Of a DNA stretch of 64,000 nucleotides, positions 33,601 to 45,281 are shown piece by piece. A model generated the notes under the pieces. That model worked only from the letters and a program-made list of their open reading frames with translations. It did no database searches and was not told where the DNA came from. This stretch comes from Telopea speciosissima (Eukaryota > Streptophyta > Magnoliopsida > Proteales > Proteaceae): NCBI RefSeq assembly GCF_018873765.1, contig NC_057919.1, positions 62,820,484-62,884,483 on the forward strand, written 5' to 3'. The number at the start of each line of letters is the position of its first letter. The stretch's first letter is position 1. The position numbers were made by a program, and so were the translations under genes.

Positions 33601-36600
33601 TTTGTAGGAATGATTGGGATTAGAAGTGAATCTAAGAAGTTTAGTCTGGTTGGATGGGAATGGGTCTGCAAACCCGAGAAATTTAATGATTTGGAATCAG
33701 ATCAATAAAGAATATGAATAAGCACCATATATCTCTTCCTTTGCTAAATGGCTATGGTGATTGAGCTTGGTTAGTATTTGACCTTTGATGGAAGGGTTGT
33801 TTTTTTTTCCTTTTCAGGTGTTTGTAAGAAAGTAATGAGAAGTCTGGTTGTTGACAACTGTCTGACTGTTAATCTGCATGCAGGGTGAATGTTAAAGAAG
33901 TACCAACTTCAATTCATATTATAGGAGACATCTGCATGATTATGAAGTGGAGGACTTCTTAAATATTTTATTACAATGCATCTTGATTATGCTTTGCAGA
34001 AAGAAAATTGTGGAATTGGTGGGTGGGGCCTGGGAGAAGCATTCAAAAATTATGGGCTCAGTTTGGGTCTTTACTGATTGATGCCTGGGCATGCCATTCT
34101 GAAGAATTTTAGGAAATTGTGAGATCTGACTTTGGAGAGCAAAGGTGGCCTTTAATTCACACTTGAAGTATTCTATTTTTTGTTTTATTTGTTTTTCTCT
34201 TTGGAAATTCTGTTTCATTTGCAGAATATTTGTATACATTTCTGTCAGATTGCTCTCACCTCTCAAAATAAAAATTCGTTTACTTATTGCTGATGCATGT
34301 GCAGAATAGTAGTATACATTTTTTTGGCATAGAAGCACTGTTTGCTTTGCTTCTGTGAAGGTTTGGCCATATTTCCTCCACCGTGTAATGCCTGTTGATG
34401 TTTGATGCATGGAGTCTTATAGTAGCTTGAGCATAATATTCAGTAAGCATTTATGTTTCTGACAGAGTAGTTATAATGCAGATAAGTCACCTAAAGGACT
34501 TATTTTATTCGAAATAAGCCTTGGGTTGGGTTATGTAGGTGTTGGGCCTCTGATCCCATGGGTTTTCTTTGGAATGAGCCACTTTAATGGGCCTAAAAAA
34601 TCGGTAGAAAGTAGGACAACGGGATTTACTTCGTTAGTATAGTTAGAGTCCTGTTTTGAATCAGTTTCTTTCATTATTTTAGTTTCCTAGTCAGTTAATG
34701 TTACCTTATTAGTTAAGGATTGGGTTAGCCTTTCTTTTTTTTAGTGTTTGAGTATTTTTTTAAGACTTATATATTAGTTTTTAGTGATTGAGTCTTTTTT
34801 TGAGACTTATATATAAGTTTGTAAGAGGCTACAACCTTGTATACGAATTTGATTAATAAGATTGAGAAAGAAAACATAGCTTTGTGCTTTACTCTGAGAG
34901 AGTATGGTGAGAGACCAAAATACGCAAGAGGCTGTGGGTGAGAGACCCGAGTCTGAGACAGACTACCCCATCTTTTTCCCTTCTTCAATTTCTTTTTTTA
35001 TTTTATAGTTCTGAAATTTCCTGCAAATTTGAGAACCAATCGAAGTATTTACTGTTGTTGGACTTGAAGTTTGCGATCTTCTTGTGGACTGGTTATCACT
35101 TGTGACTGGTCTACATTAAGTTAAAGGCATAGCCAAGTGTGCCTTTAGCCTTATTTGTCTTTATTATCTAATAAATAAAATTAAGTACTGGTAGCAGAGT
35201 TCAAGGGCCTGCTTTATTTAATAGGAAACTAAAAATTAGAGATCAAGGGTACATGTAAAATTTCAGGTATTAATAAGTTCAGTGGATGTACTGAATCTGA
35301 AATCTTTAAGACCATGGTAAGGAGCTTTCAGTCATTAATTTTAGTTCATTATGTTAAGAAGTATTTTAGCAGCTCCTACGTTCTCTGGTTTATTCTCTTA
35401 CATAATCTTCCATATTTATTTGTTAATCTTTGTTGTTTCTTGTAGCCTGTGCTATTATTGTTATTGTTTCCCGCCAAATTTTTTTTATTTTCTGCAATTC
35501 TGAGGAAGAAACCAGCATATGATTGCATACTTGTGTTGCTCTTATATTTTGCCCTGTGCTAGTCTCAAAGTTTCATCTTTCAACTTCAGTCTTCTTTGTG
35601 CAGTCTAGGCCTTATTGATAAATATTACTTTCACTTCGGACCAAGTTATTTGGTCATCAAATCTTTGACTTTCTCAGTGTTCTTCTATGAAGCTGGGTTT
35701 CTCCAATTTCTTTATGTCTCCTGTTTTTTCAGAAACACCTTATCTGCACTCTAATATTCAGTGTATATGTAAGATTCCAAAAGTCTTTTTTGGCCGTTCA
35801 CAACCTCAGCATGCTCTGTGCAGGCTGGACCCTTTGATTCTCTGAAAGATGTTGCCTTAAAAATTTTGCAAAACAAGCTGTCCACCGTTCCCTTAACCCA
35901 CAGGGGTTCATATCCAGAGTTACTGCATCTTGCTTCCCTGTCAGGGATACTAAAATGTAAGTTTTTTCTTTGTTTGCTAATTGAAGCAAATAATCTAAAA
36001 CTAACTGATTGACCATTGATTTTCCAGGCATTTGCAGGCATTTTAGACACTCTTCTAGCTCCTTGCCTATCCTGCAACAACCGATTTGCTCAATTCCTTT
36101 GGGTACTTGGGTTCCAAGAGTTGGCGAATTAAATGGACGGCCATTAGCAGTGCTGAGACCAAATGCTTCTCTTAATTCTGCACTTTCACTATTAGTTCAA
36201 GGTAGCTTTCTTGTTTCTTACTGTTAGGCCTGGTTGAAATTGCGTGAATGTTTCCTTTGTTTTCATCTACACCTAACTGTCAGTTGGTTTTAGAATGTTC
36301 ATTTCAAGTACTGCAACCATTTATTTGGGTTTTTTGTCCTTGGTGCCGGATGGGTAGCTTTACCATAGATGTGTTATGACTTATGAGTGTAGCTGATCGT
36401 ATGTCATTGTTTTCTTTATACAAGTGGGAACAATACTGTTTTTAACTGAAGTGGTACATAATTTCTCCCAGTCCAGAGATCAGTTTACGACCGTTGATCT
36501 TGCAAAGGGTTACTTTTGATTTGATTGTTTTCCCAAAGTACATGTACTATGAATGTTATGTGATTATCTTGCTGCAAGGATCAGTCAAGTAGATCCTATT

Positions 36601-39600
36601 GAGAATAGGGAGATCAGATTTTAGCTCTTATTTATGGTCCATTAAACTTATCCTCTGTCTCATTCCTTTTTTTCCCCGCTGTTAAATAAATACTCTTATC
36701 TTCCTTTGTAAAACATTATAGTCTTGTTGACCCAAGTTGTTGGAGGTCCAAGTAATATTAACAAGGTTAAAAACCTCACTGCCAAATTAAGGTTATTGTC
36801 GTCTAGCATTAGGTGTTTTGTCTTCTTAGTTAACATATTCTATGCATGTTTCCCTAGATATTGGGAGTTCTAGGTCAGTTTTAATTGGGCTTACAATTTT
36901 TGTATCAGGCAATAATTATTTCTCTCAATATATGGTTTGGCATGGGAACATTGTGCAAATATCGGCCGATGTTTAGGAAATTGAAGACATAGTTTAACTT
37001 TTGAAAACCGGAGTCAAACTTGTCAATACAATAATACTTGCAACACAATTGTTTCAAATGTTCGCAAGTGGTTGAAAGGCACACATACTGATGTATATAA
37101 ATATATATGTTGGAGACCATACTAAACCTTATCCCAATTAAATAGGATCAGCTACATGGATTCAGAACCATACTTCCTAAGCTTACTCCATGTGTTTTTT
37201 TTTCTTCACTACCCCCAAATTTCATTTTAGGCCTATCCTAATGCAAGAGTCGACCTCGAACCAGGGAAACCAGCGGGAGATCCATTGCAGCCAGGATCAA
37301 CACGATAAGGATCTATTAATGGTGTGCAATAGCAGCCATAGTTGTCACGGCGTCATGGCGATCCAAGTCGGAGGAGGGGTGTCTGGTCGATATATCGACA
37401 CGTCGCCTGCCATGGCAGAATTGTAATTAAATCCAAAGTTGAATGGCAAACTAGTAGATAAATCAAGATTTATAAGAGCAATGGCAGAATTGTAATTAAT
37501 CTGAAGTTGTAAAGGAGTGGCAGAACTGTAATTTAATGGAGTTAAAGAGAAAGCTGAATGGGTTAAACAAAATAGAAATAGAGAATATAAGGGGTTTTAT
37601 ATAAATAATATAAGTTGTCCTTACTTGCAATTTGAAAGACTTAATGTCTTCTTCAACCTTGCAATAACACGATAGAAAGAGAGGCAGAGAGGCGGTGAGC
37701 TGGAGTAGTTCCAGCAGAGGAAACTCCTTATGAAGACGATTCTCCTTGCAACTTCTGGAACAAAATCTCAGCACCAAGGTCTGCCGATCCCAACGAAAAA
37801 TAGCCCCAAAATTCTACTGGCAACCGAATGGTGAGATCTGAAATCAGATCTGGCGGATGTCTTAGTTGCAGGTTACTAAACCAAGGCTAAAATAGGAGAT
37901 TTTGGGAAGCAGGGAGTGGGTCTAAGGTTGGGGAAGAAACAAAAAATTAAAGAAGAAGAAATCGAAGAGGGAAAGAGAGGCAGGAAGAAGAAATCGAAGA
38001 GGGAAAGAGAGACAGGACGCCATGCCGTAGGTCGATATGCACAGACCTCCAGCGCCAGGACGCCATGGCGACGATATGGCGACGCCATGACAACTATGAT
38101 AGCAGCAAACCTTGAAGATGATTGGGAATTGAATTTGGTCTTCAAAGGGTTTCTTCACAATAGTTTATTGCAGTCACGGAAACAGCACCGCAGTATATGT
38201 TGAACAGGAAAAGGAGAAGAAGATAAAGAAGAGAAGATAGAAGAGAAGAGGGTAGGGGAATGGCTCTCTCACCCACAGCAATCCCAGCTGTTGAAACATG
38301 GAGTGTCTCCCATAACCGATGGCAAGCATGGCCACAAATTCTATTCTCCAAAATCTGCTCCTTCCTTACAATAGGGGGCCTATTAATAGCTTTGGCAAGC
38401 TTACAATAAAAGTAGAAACTAACAGAAAATAGAAAGTAGGGAAATAGAAACTACTAAAACCTAACTAAAATTAGAAACTACTAGGCTTTATAGTTCAGCC
38501 ACATGCAAGAATAATTAAAATAGAAACTAATAGATTTAGTTATTAAGTACTACTAAAAGAATGGTAACAAAATAAAATCAGATCTTCAAGTCTTCTAGCA
38601 GCCAATCCTCTTTCTTGTAAAAGCTTGGATTCTCATGTGGTCCCCACCAAGGATCTTCTAATAATATTCTCAAAAATAGAAACTAGATCCTTGTCAAAAA
38701 AAGGAAGCTAACTTGGTCTTCAATCTTGTAGAAGCTATCCCATCGATCTTGGAGTGTCTTGCTGTCCAAGGCTTCTAGAATAGAGGCACACATGATCTAA
38801 GCTGGGACCCACAACACTGTTCACGTGACATGTGAACTGTAACTTTGTTTTTGAAATCTCTTTTTGTCTTGTTCTTCATGCTTTGATCTGCATCATATCC
38901 CTTTGCTCTTTTAGCTCATTCAATCTGAATCATATCAGTCCTTACTGATACTTTTAGAGATCTTCGTTGCACATGTCCATGCTGATGCAGTGCAAGACCA
39001 GCTTCAGTAGGGAAAAGGCTAGCCTAAAGAGGCCCCTAAATAGTCCAGTTGGGTTAAGCTATAACCAGACCAAACCATTACCTTTTCTGACTATCGGTTT
39101 AAGTCATATTCAGGCCCATGTTTTTATTATGCTTAAGCCCACTGGTCAAGCCCATGTTCTGCCCCAAGTAGCCATTGATCAGCAGTACTTGAAGGAGATG
39201 TTTTGCCAGCTTGTGTGGAGATCTTCTAAGAGATCAGATTGCTATTGCGTGGAGCATTTTCCAGAAGATGTTGAGCTGCAAGGAGAAGATTATGAGGAGA
39301 CTTGTACTTTATTTAGTTTTATTCAGTGTCTATTTTGAATTTTTTTAATATCTTTTCTTTCTATTTCCTTGTAATGAAGAGATTTAGTTACTTACGCCAG
39401 ATTTGGTATGATTTCTATTTCAATTTGGATTGATTTCATGAAATAGTCAACTATAAATTTTTGGTCAAGAAATTGAATTTGTTTTGGTTGCATCAATCTG
39501 AAATATTTCAAGAATAAAATATCCATTTGGTAGTTCAATTTCTGAGAATAAATTGTCTATATTTCTTTGGGAGAGGGCGGCGGGGGTGGCAGTGATGGTG

Positions 39601-42600
39601 GTGGTGGCGGTGGCATGGTGTTGGTGAGACCATCAGGAAAAGAAGAAGGGTAGTGTTTTATTTTTAACAAGAAATTACTGCTTTGCCCATCAAACTAACC
39701 ATGTGCTCGTTAAAGAGCAAGGAAATCAATTTCAATTTCAAAACTGAAACAGCTCAGTTATTTCAAAAGTTCTATTCGATTTAATTTCTATTTCATTGGA
39801 ATAAGATGCAAAAATCAAACCAAACAATTTCCGAAATAGAAATCACCCCATAAAATTGAAATAGAAATCATACCAAATCAGGCCTTAGTCGTCAAGCAGC
39901 CGACACATGGCTTGGGTTTCTTATTTTGTAATCTGTTATTACAATATTATAAAAAAAGATGAAGGGGATCCTACCCCACGGTTTTTGAGAGTTGAAAAAT
40001 ATGTTTTCCACAATGGAGCAGCAGCCTTTGGTGAATCAAGATGCAATCCTAGGTTGTCATTCCTAGGTTGGGTGAGGGAGGCCTGCGGTGGTGAAACCAG
40101 GTCATCCTTTCCTTTTCTTATCTTCTTTTTTTCTTCTTATTCTTCAATCTCCATTCTGTTTCTTCCTTAGTCCAGCAACAAGTAGTCCTTGTGTGGGTGA
40201 CCGAAGGTGATTTCTAGTCCAGTTTTGTTTGATTCAATACTTATTTCTCTTCTTAATATCGCTTTGTTTTCAGTTGCTACTTTCCTCTTCTTTCCAACTT
40301 ATACTCAGGTATAGTAGTCTGTGATTCCAGCAAGATTCCTGATTGAATCCTAGATTTGAGTCCTTGTTTCTAGATTGTCCAACCATCGGATGGACCCCAT
40401 CTTTTGAAGGATTCTTCTCCCCAGTTAGACCTTCCTTCGACCATTACTTGGAGTTCATCTGACCCCCAGATTTGAATCTATTAGTTCTCCTTTTACTTTC
40501 TATTTTCTGTTTCTTACTTTCTAACTCTGTTATTGTGAGGTTACTGCAGATCTGGCCATTGGTTCTGTCCCAACTTTGGTGCATCCTCACTTTATTCGAC
40601 CTGATTTCGAGCCACACCTGAGAGCTGGTTATCAAATTATTTGAATCTCTCATATTCTGTTCTGTTATCCTACTCTTCTGACCACTGTGATTCTGTCCTG
40701 TGGTTTTGTTGTCCATTAATCTATCTACATGTTAGTGTACTCCATCACATGCCATCTCAAATAACTCTCTCAATTTATCATTTATCGGAGGTACTCCTAA
40801 ATTACCTCTGATTTGTCCATTTCTTATTTTATCTTTCCTGGTTTCACTCATTCATCTTAAAATCTTCATCTCAGCTACCCTAATTTTATTGATTTGTTAT
40901 TTCTTTACTGTTCCACATTTTCAGCTAATCAGCTCCATACATCATTTCTGATCTTATAGTTGTTCTATATTGTATAAGATTTTCCCTTAGGGTTTTTGTG
41001 GAATTTGTTGATCATACTACACTCCAAAAGGACCTACACACTTCATCCACCTAGCTTATATATATTGGACTTTGTATAAGAAAAATATCTGAGGGCTGTC
41101 ATGAACATAGAAATTTGTCATTTTATAGACAAATGAATGCACATGGATATGCTAAATAAACTCGAAACCACGAAAAGCAATTTGTCTACAGAGATTAATC
41201 AAGAAGCACAAGTCATTATAGCTGAGAACTCACTAAGAAATCAAACAGTTCCACTGAATCCTGGACTGATCTTTTCCTGAGTGCTGTAAAATGTTCCCTA
41301 GTTTTGTATTTCACTTGGAATCAGATTTTTCAAAGAAAACATTAGTCATATTGGTGGAACTTTAGAGAATTGGGTATGAGAAAATGATTCTTTTGTCAGA
41401 CTACCTGCAAGACTGTTGAGTAAAATCTTTTCTACTGTATTTTCACTGCTTTTGGTTTCTCATGCTATTAAGGTTTTGGCCTATGCAGCTCAAGTTAGTT
41501 CAATACCAATAGTTGATGAGAATGACTCATTACTGGATATATATTCTCGAAGGTAATCATTTTGTCCCTACCAGTATGAAACATATTGGTGGCTATTTTG
41601 TTTGCCCCGCTCAAAAATCAGTTTTCAGCACTTCTGTACTGAATAGTGATACTTTGTTTATTCTCAGTGATATCACTGCTTTGGCAAAAGATAGAGCTTA
41701 TGCACAGATTCAGCTTGATGAAATGAGCATACATCAGGTAACTGCAGTAGTTTCTTTCTCCGATAGCTGGATGTCTAAGTCTCTATTAAGTTATCAAACA
41801 TATTGACTGAATATTCATAGAATTTTAGAGTCTATAAATTTGTCAAGTACTAAAGAAAAAGAATTCTTTAGTGTTCTTTATTAGTAGTTGTTGTGGCCTA
41901 TCACTCAGCAGAGTTATAGGTGTGTAAATCTTACCAAGTCCTTTACTCATATGAAGGTGCATTCCTGTTGTACCAGTGTTAGTCTTTATTTTATTTAAAC
42001 GACTCTTTTGGTTTGTACGTAAGTTAAAATGCGGGCTGGGACTTTCTACTTTCCATTTTGGCAATCACTGCTGTTGTAAAGTTCTTGTTTTTGGACCAGC
42101 CTTCTGAGACCCTACTGGTCCAGCCACTCAAACCAGTTGATCTGTAGTCCCCAAAAAACTTAGTTCAACCTAGTGATATTTTTCCCTAATCTGTTGACCT
42201 TTGATAAATATTTGACCCAATCATTAAATGGAGAACTGGTTAGTTGACAGTTAAATGATTAACCCAGACCATTTTATTTTAAATAGTTGTATATATGCTA
42301 CAAAAAATCATTGATATTTTTGAACCCCTAGGTACAGGTGGTAATTGGGTAGGTTGAGCTTGGTCTCTTAGATTATGTGCCTGCCCCTCTGGCCCATTAA
42401 AGGGTTGGGTTTGGTTTGAACTGGAGCCAGTTGAGGGTTGAGTTCAGGTTAGGCAAAACCCTTACCGATGCCACTCTGTAGCTATCCCTGACTGTATCTT
42501 GTTTGGAATTTTAGATTCACCAGACTTATCTGTTAGTTGAAGCCTATATTGTTGATGGTGTGAGAAGGCAACATGCATCCATTTAAAGATTGAAAATCAT

Positions 42601-43294
42601 TTTTTCTTTTTGATAGATAAAGATTTGTTTATCTGTGGTAATCATGTCTTTGGTGGGATAAGCTTGCATGTTTTTGTTACTCTCGGGTTTTTGGCAATTT
42701 AACAAGGTCCCCAATACAAAGTACAAGCTACTTTAGATGGCTGTGGAGTATGTATTGGCCTTTGCGGAATGTGAACTGTCACAGTGATGAAATATTAAGT
42801 GGTAGCTTGCATCAACAATTCAACATTGTAGCTCTAACATTAGCTGGTGTGTATTTTGTTTAAGATGATACTGTTTGTTTAGTAAATGAGGAAGCTGAAG
42901 TACGGTTCAGATGATGAAGACAATGAGATACCCAATGCATGATCATCTGTCTGACAAATTTTTTCCCTCGTCTTGAAAGTAATCCTTGTGCTTGTTAATT
43001 TACAGGCGTTGCAACTAGGACAAGATGCAAGCTCTCCTCATACATTCTTCAATGCACAGAGATGCCAGATGTGCATTGAAGTGATGGAGCGGTTAGCAAA
43101 TCCAGGTAAAATCTCTCTTGCTCTTGTGTGACATAAGTTATTGTACCCCTTTTTTTTTTTAGATGTATCTGCAAAGTTCTTTAATCATTTATCTGTTTTC
43201 AGGCGTGCGGCGACTTGTCATTGTGGAGGCTGGCAGCAAACGTGTGGAAGGCATTATTTCGTTAAGTGATGTGTTCAGACTCTTGCTTGGTTAA
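18648..43294 (+). CDS. SNF4: SNF4-like betagamma subunit of SnRK1 kinase, 13 exons, complete
   Basis: Coding exons: 18648-18772, 19566-19653, 22177-22362, 29070-29204, 29298-29357, 29849-29938, 31510-31641, 35824-35956, 36028-36201, 41489-41552, 41668-41737, 43006-43105, 43203-43294. All junctions are GT..AG and in phase, giving 482 aa. The protein is the regulatory betagamma subunit of the plant energy-sensing kinase SnRK1. A glycogen/starch-binding CBM48 spans about residues 22-100 ([29 protein letters not shown]), then four CBS repeats follow from about 155 to 482 ([82 protein letters not shown]). I start at MYASGTDS. The upstream GTG frame is not a eukaryotic start. Compared with the Arabidopsis protein as I recall it, an in-frame gap of about six residues lies at the start of CBS4 (after QRCQMC) and about four are missing in CBS2. 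The 12 introns are inflated by mobile elements. Confidence 0.95.
20805..21533. mobile_element. hAT MITE, CATAGTTC family, copy A (SNF4 intron 2)
   Basis: A perfect 8-bp duplication AATTATAC lies at 20797-20804 and 21534-21541. The ends are CATAGTTCAAAATCTC and, reverse-complemented, CAAGGTTCTAAAACTT. Both arms are packed with short CTCGAGATTTCG-like palindromic words. The middle (about 21000-21430) is AT-rich and non-coding. Confidence 0.85.
24066..25193 (-). repeat. Gypsy 3' LTR (left copy), interrupted by a hAT MITE
   Basis: It starts TGGTGGAGGACC and ends CTGCATCA in plus-strand orientation (TG..CA). Removing the 722-bp hAT element and one 8-bp duplicate leaves about 400 bp that matches the right LTR along its length. 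Confidence 0.85.
24198..24919. mobile_element. hAT MITE, CATAGTTC family, copy B (inside gypsy LTR)
   Basis: The 8-bp duplication ATTACAAT lies at 24190-24197 and 24920-24927. The undisturbed site is visible in the other LTR near 28475. The ends are CATTGTTCGAGAACTCG and, reverse-complemented, CATAGTTCAAAATCTCG. The arms are TTTCG/CGAAA rich, as in copies A and C. Confidence 0.9.
25230..26931 (-). pseudogene. Degenerate gypsy gag-protease region
   Basis: Minus-strand fragments in order: a gag N-terminus from 26931 with a coiled-coil-like segment and [14 protein letters not shown] (about 26640-26590), a gag middle at 26310-26098, and a perfect CCHC zinc knuckle ([15 protein letters not shown]-x2-C-x4-H-x4-C) near 25935-25895 followed by a poly-Asp linker. 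Then comes a protease region (about 25640-25300) whose expected D-S/T-G active site reads D-P-G near 25615. Frames are broken between the fragments. Pol beyond the protease is absent: the frame runs straight to the polypurine tract. Confidence 0.8.
27295..27513 (+). other. Exon-like antisense ORF inside the gypsy leader (possible captured gene fragment)
   Basis: On the strand opposite to the element, a good-context ATG (gacaATGGCG) opens 73 codons beginning [14 protein letters not shown]. They end in CAG followed by GTAAGATTTTTT, a textbook donor, and a T-rich intron-like stretch follows. It sits between the primer site and gag. I do not recognise the protein. It could be the first exon of a host gene captured by the element, or chance. 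Confidence 0.35.
28016..28747 (-). repeat. Gypsy 5' LTR (right copy), interrupted by a second MITE
   Basis: It starts TGGTGGAGGACTGG and ends CTGCGTCA. It aligns with the left LTR except for the 299-bp insertion at 28090-28388. A short (AC)n run follows that insertion near 28395-28408. Confidence 0.85.
28090..28388. mobile_element. hAT-type MITE, CATAGTTGTCA family, copy 1 (inside gypsy LTR)
   Basis: The ends are CATAGTTGTCACGGCG and, reverse-complemented, CATAGTTGTCAAGGC. Flanking octamers GACGGGAC and AAGGGGAC match at 6 of 8 positions, and the left LTR shows the site without the insert. The interior is GC-rich and made of GGCGAC/GGCGCC-like words. Confidence 0.75.
31061..31463. mobile_element. 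hAT MITE, CATAGTTC family, copy C (SNF4 intron 6)
   Basis: CTTATAAG (31053-31060) and CTTACAAG (31464-31471) match at 7 of 8. The ends are CATAGTTCGAAATTTCG and, reverse-complemented, CATGGTTCAAAATTTCG. At 403 bp it is a shorter relative of copies A and B. It sits about 50 bp upstream of exon 7, close to the acceptor at 31509. Confidence 0.85.
31642..35823. other. SNF4 intron 7: long intron with possible LTR remnant
   Basis: At about 34540-35180 there is LTR-like architecture: TGTTGGGCC at the left, ACTTATATATAAG (34804-34816) as TATA box and GAGAGACC-type leader words. The segment ends just before TGGTAGCAGAGT (35189-35200), which resembles a tRNA-Met primer site. No second LTR was seen, so it may be a solo or truncated LTR. 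32082-33710 has no recognisable coding; a C run (about 32204-32225) and a T12-G14 tract (about 33377-33402) are notable. Confidence 0.35.
37337..38098. mobile_element. hAT-type MITE, CATAGTTGTCA family, copy 2 (perfect 8-bp duplication)
   Basis: ATAGCAGC lies exactly at 37329-37336 and 38099-38106. The ends are CATAGTTGTCACGGCGTCAT and, reverse-complemented, CATAGTTGTCATGGCGTCGC. At 762 bp it is longer than copy 1. The middle has two 'atggcagaattgtaatt' repeats (about 37412 and 37480) and a duplicated 'agaagaaatcgaagaggg' (about 37950 and 37985). Confidence 0.85.
39395..39884. mobile_element. Tourist-like MITE with GGT tract, copy 2 (TTA duplication)
   Basis: TTA at 39392-39394 and 39885-39887 flanks ends CGCCAGATTTGGTATGATTT and (reverse-complemented) GGCCTGATTTGGTATGATTT. 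It aligns along its whole length with 3962-4409, including the G-rich GGT/GGC tract (about 39571-39625). TTA duplications point to PIF/Harbinger. Confidence 0.7.
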
Positions 43295-44810
43295 TTGGAA
43301 GCCAATCTCCAATTTCATATGAAAAGGGGTTGCATGGTCGCTTTGGAGAAACCCCTCCCCAGTTCTGGTGAATCTTTCCATCTGCTCTGGCCCCTGCTGC
43401 CCTTACCTCACTCTTTTCGTCTAGGATGAATGAGCTCATTTATTCATGTTTCTGAGCATGGTCTGGTTAGGCTACAAGGCTAAAGAGAGGGAAAGATCTG
43501 TAAAGTGAGGGTTTGAATTTTTTTTCTTCCTTTTAGCTCTTTATTTATCATTAACATTGCCTTACTTTAATTATTATGAACTAAATTGTGCTGCTGATAT
43601 AACTCTCCCGGCGTTAATCTGGATGTTTATGTCTTGGACCCAAAAAAGGTGGAACTGTTAAAGATCCGTTATGATTAACCAAGACCCTTTCAATTGACAC
43701 CTCTGATTAACCTAATTCTTTGCATACTGAGTTTGGCATCTGTTAGTTGATTTCAAATGATTCACGACCGGCTTCACCTGATTCCAGGGTTCACCTACAC
43801 TGCCGGAGTGCAATTTCAGGTGACTCAGGTGGAGGGGCTTTTATGGCATGTCACCCTCACCCTTTCATATGAACAGTGGTGATATGTGAGGGTGTGCAAT
43901 TTCATTTTTGAACTGCCCTAATAATTGGTTTGCTTGTTTTGAAAAAACAATCAAACATTCAGGTTAAATCTTTTTTGGAAATGATTCTTTCTGTTTTAAG
44001 TCTTTCCAAAAGCAATCAAACACAACACAAGGTTTATGATGTAGCTAGTTGGATGGAATGACAAATCGTATTAGGTGGTGATTCAGTAGTTGTAGTGAGC
44101 AAGTTTCAGCCAGATTTGGAAATAGAGGTAGTATGTCTTGTACACTCTCTCTACGCATGGTGAAGAGAGAATCTCTTTATTCACCACACATGCTCTCCTG
44201 ACTAGACTGACAGAGGGTATTTAGGATAATGAACAATAGGAGTGGAAGTTAATGATGAATTGGGATTCTAATCATAATGTCCCATCACCATTGGTGAAGC
44301 ACTTCTCTCTTTGCCATGAATGAAGGAAAACTTTAATCCACAAAAAAATATTATGATAGTGAAAATTTTGGATATTACAAATGGGGAATTGGATATCGAG
44401 TTTGGTGCAAACCTTTTGGATGAATGTCTATTTTTTGTCGCAAAAAAAAATTAAATTGTAAGATAAAATTTTGTAGACAAGTAAACACCATGGTCTCCTC
44501 CTAATATGTCAAATTTTCGATGTAAAAGGAATTCATCATTCATCAAAACAAAGCATTCAAAAATCTGAAGAATTGTATCAATAGTTGTTAGTGGATATAC
44601 ATGAAAATGCATGCCTATTCATCATATATGGGGGTAAATTGATTGAATTTATTTACAAAACTGGGCATGCAGTCTATCCAATTGTCGATTTGCAACTTTT
44701 GCCTTAAAAATAAGGGGGAAGGTTTTCTAGTTCGATGGTCCACATAACCAATACATGGTTGGATGCCTAATTCCACCCACTAAGATGACAAGGATTCTAT
44801 AGAGAGGATT
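43295..44810 (+). other. SNF4 3' UTR and intergenic spacer
   Basis: The first 300-400 bp after the stop are the probable 3' UTR. No perfect AATAAA is seen, only AT-rich near-matches around 43540-43590. 43700-44810 has no gene. Around 44040-44350 a weak LINE-like stretch ends in an A run, but I could not define it. Confidence 0.35.
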
Positions 44811-45039
44811 AAATTCCTCTACGGTGCGGGCATTTGGCGCACTGTAATGCGGTCTTGAGAGCTCGACATATGGAAGAAGTTTCATCTAATGGTGCAAGTT
44901 AGATGCAAGATATTTTTTTTTCCTTTTCTTTCTTCTCGAGCTTGGTACCGTTGGATATCGCATCTTCCACATGTCGAGTTCTCAAGCTGGCACTGTAGTG
45001 CACCACCAGATTAGGGCACTAGGGCACTGTAGAGAATTT
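44811..45039. mobile_element. TIR element, CTCTACRGTGC termini
   Basis: AAATTCCTCTACGGTGC at the left and, reverse-complemented, AAATTCTCTACAGTGCC at the right are inverted. Further in, GAGAGCTCGACATATGGAAG pairs with CTTCCACATGTCGAGTTCTC. It lies about 240 bp upstream of the next gene's TATA box. Confidence 0.5.
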
Positions 45040-45281
45040 TTTTTCCTTATTATAAATAGGAATAAGATTAGGAGATAAAAACTATCACGAAAAAAAAGTT
45101 TGAAGACAGTTGCGTCCCATATCCTTTGTTGGTTAAGTGCCGGAAAGAATTCTAAAGATTCGAGTAAGATAAATTTTTACCCAAAAAAAAAATAAAAAAT
45201 TATAGAATTTACATTAGATCTAATTAAATGAAATTCGTGTATCTAGAATAATATCAATCTAATCCATTCCATTTCATCATG

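Larger units (their letters stand above)
36202..41488. other. SNF4 intron 9: 5.3 kb, mobile-element rich
   Basis: It contains the CATAGTTGTCA hAT element (37337-38098) and the second Tourist-like MITE (39395-39884). At 37127-37170 is a short 'cccaattaaataggatcagctacatggattc'-type repeat also seen, split, at 6140 and 6375. 38110-38860 and 39900-41000 are AT-rich with non-coding ORFs, probably decayed LTR sequence without readable ends. Confidence 0.4.

Noticed and set aside
33451-33708. Possible exon [19 protein letters not shown]...
   Set aside because: Lies in SNF4 intron 7, does not fit the continuous SNF4 reading frame, has no splice sites in phase and no known match.
38967-39338. 123-codon plus-strand ORF in SNF4 intron 9
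   Set aside because: No domain or splice context; composition like the surrounding AT-rich repeat.
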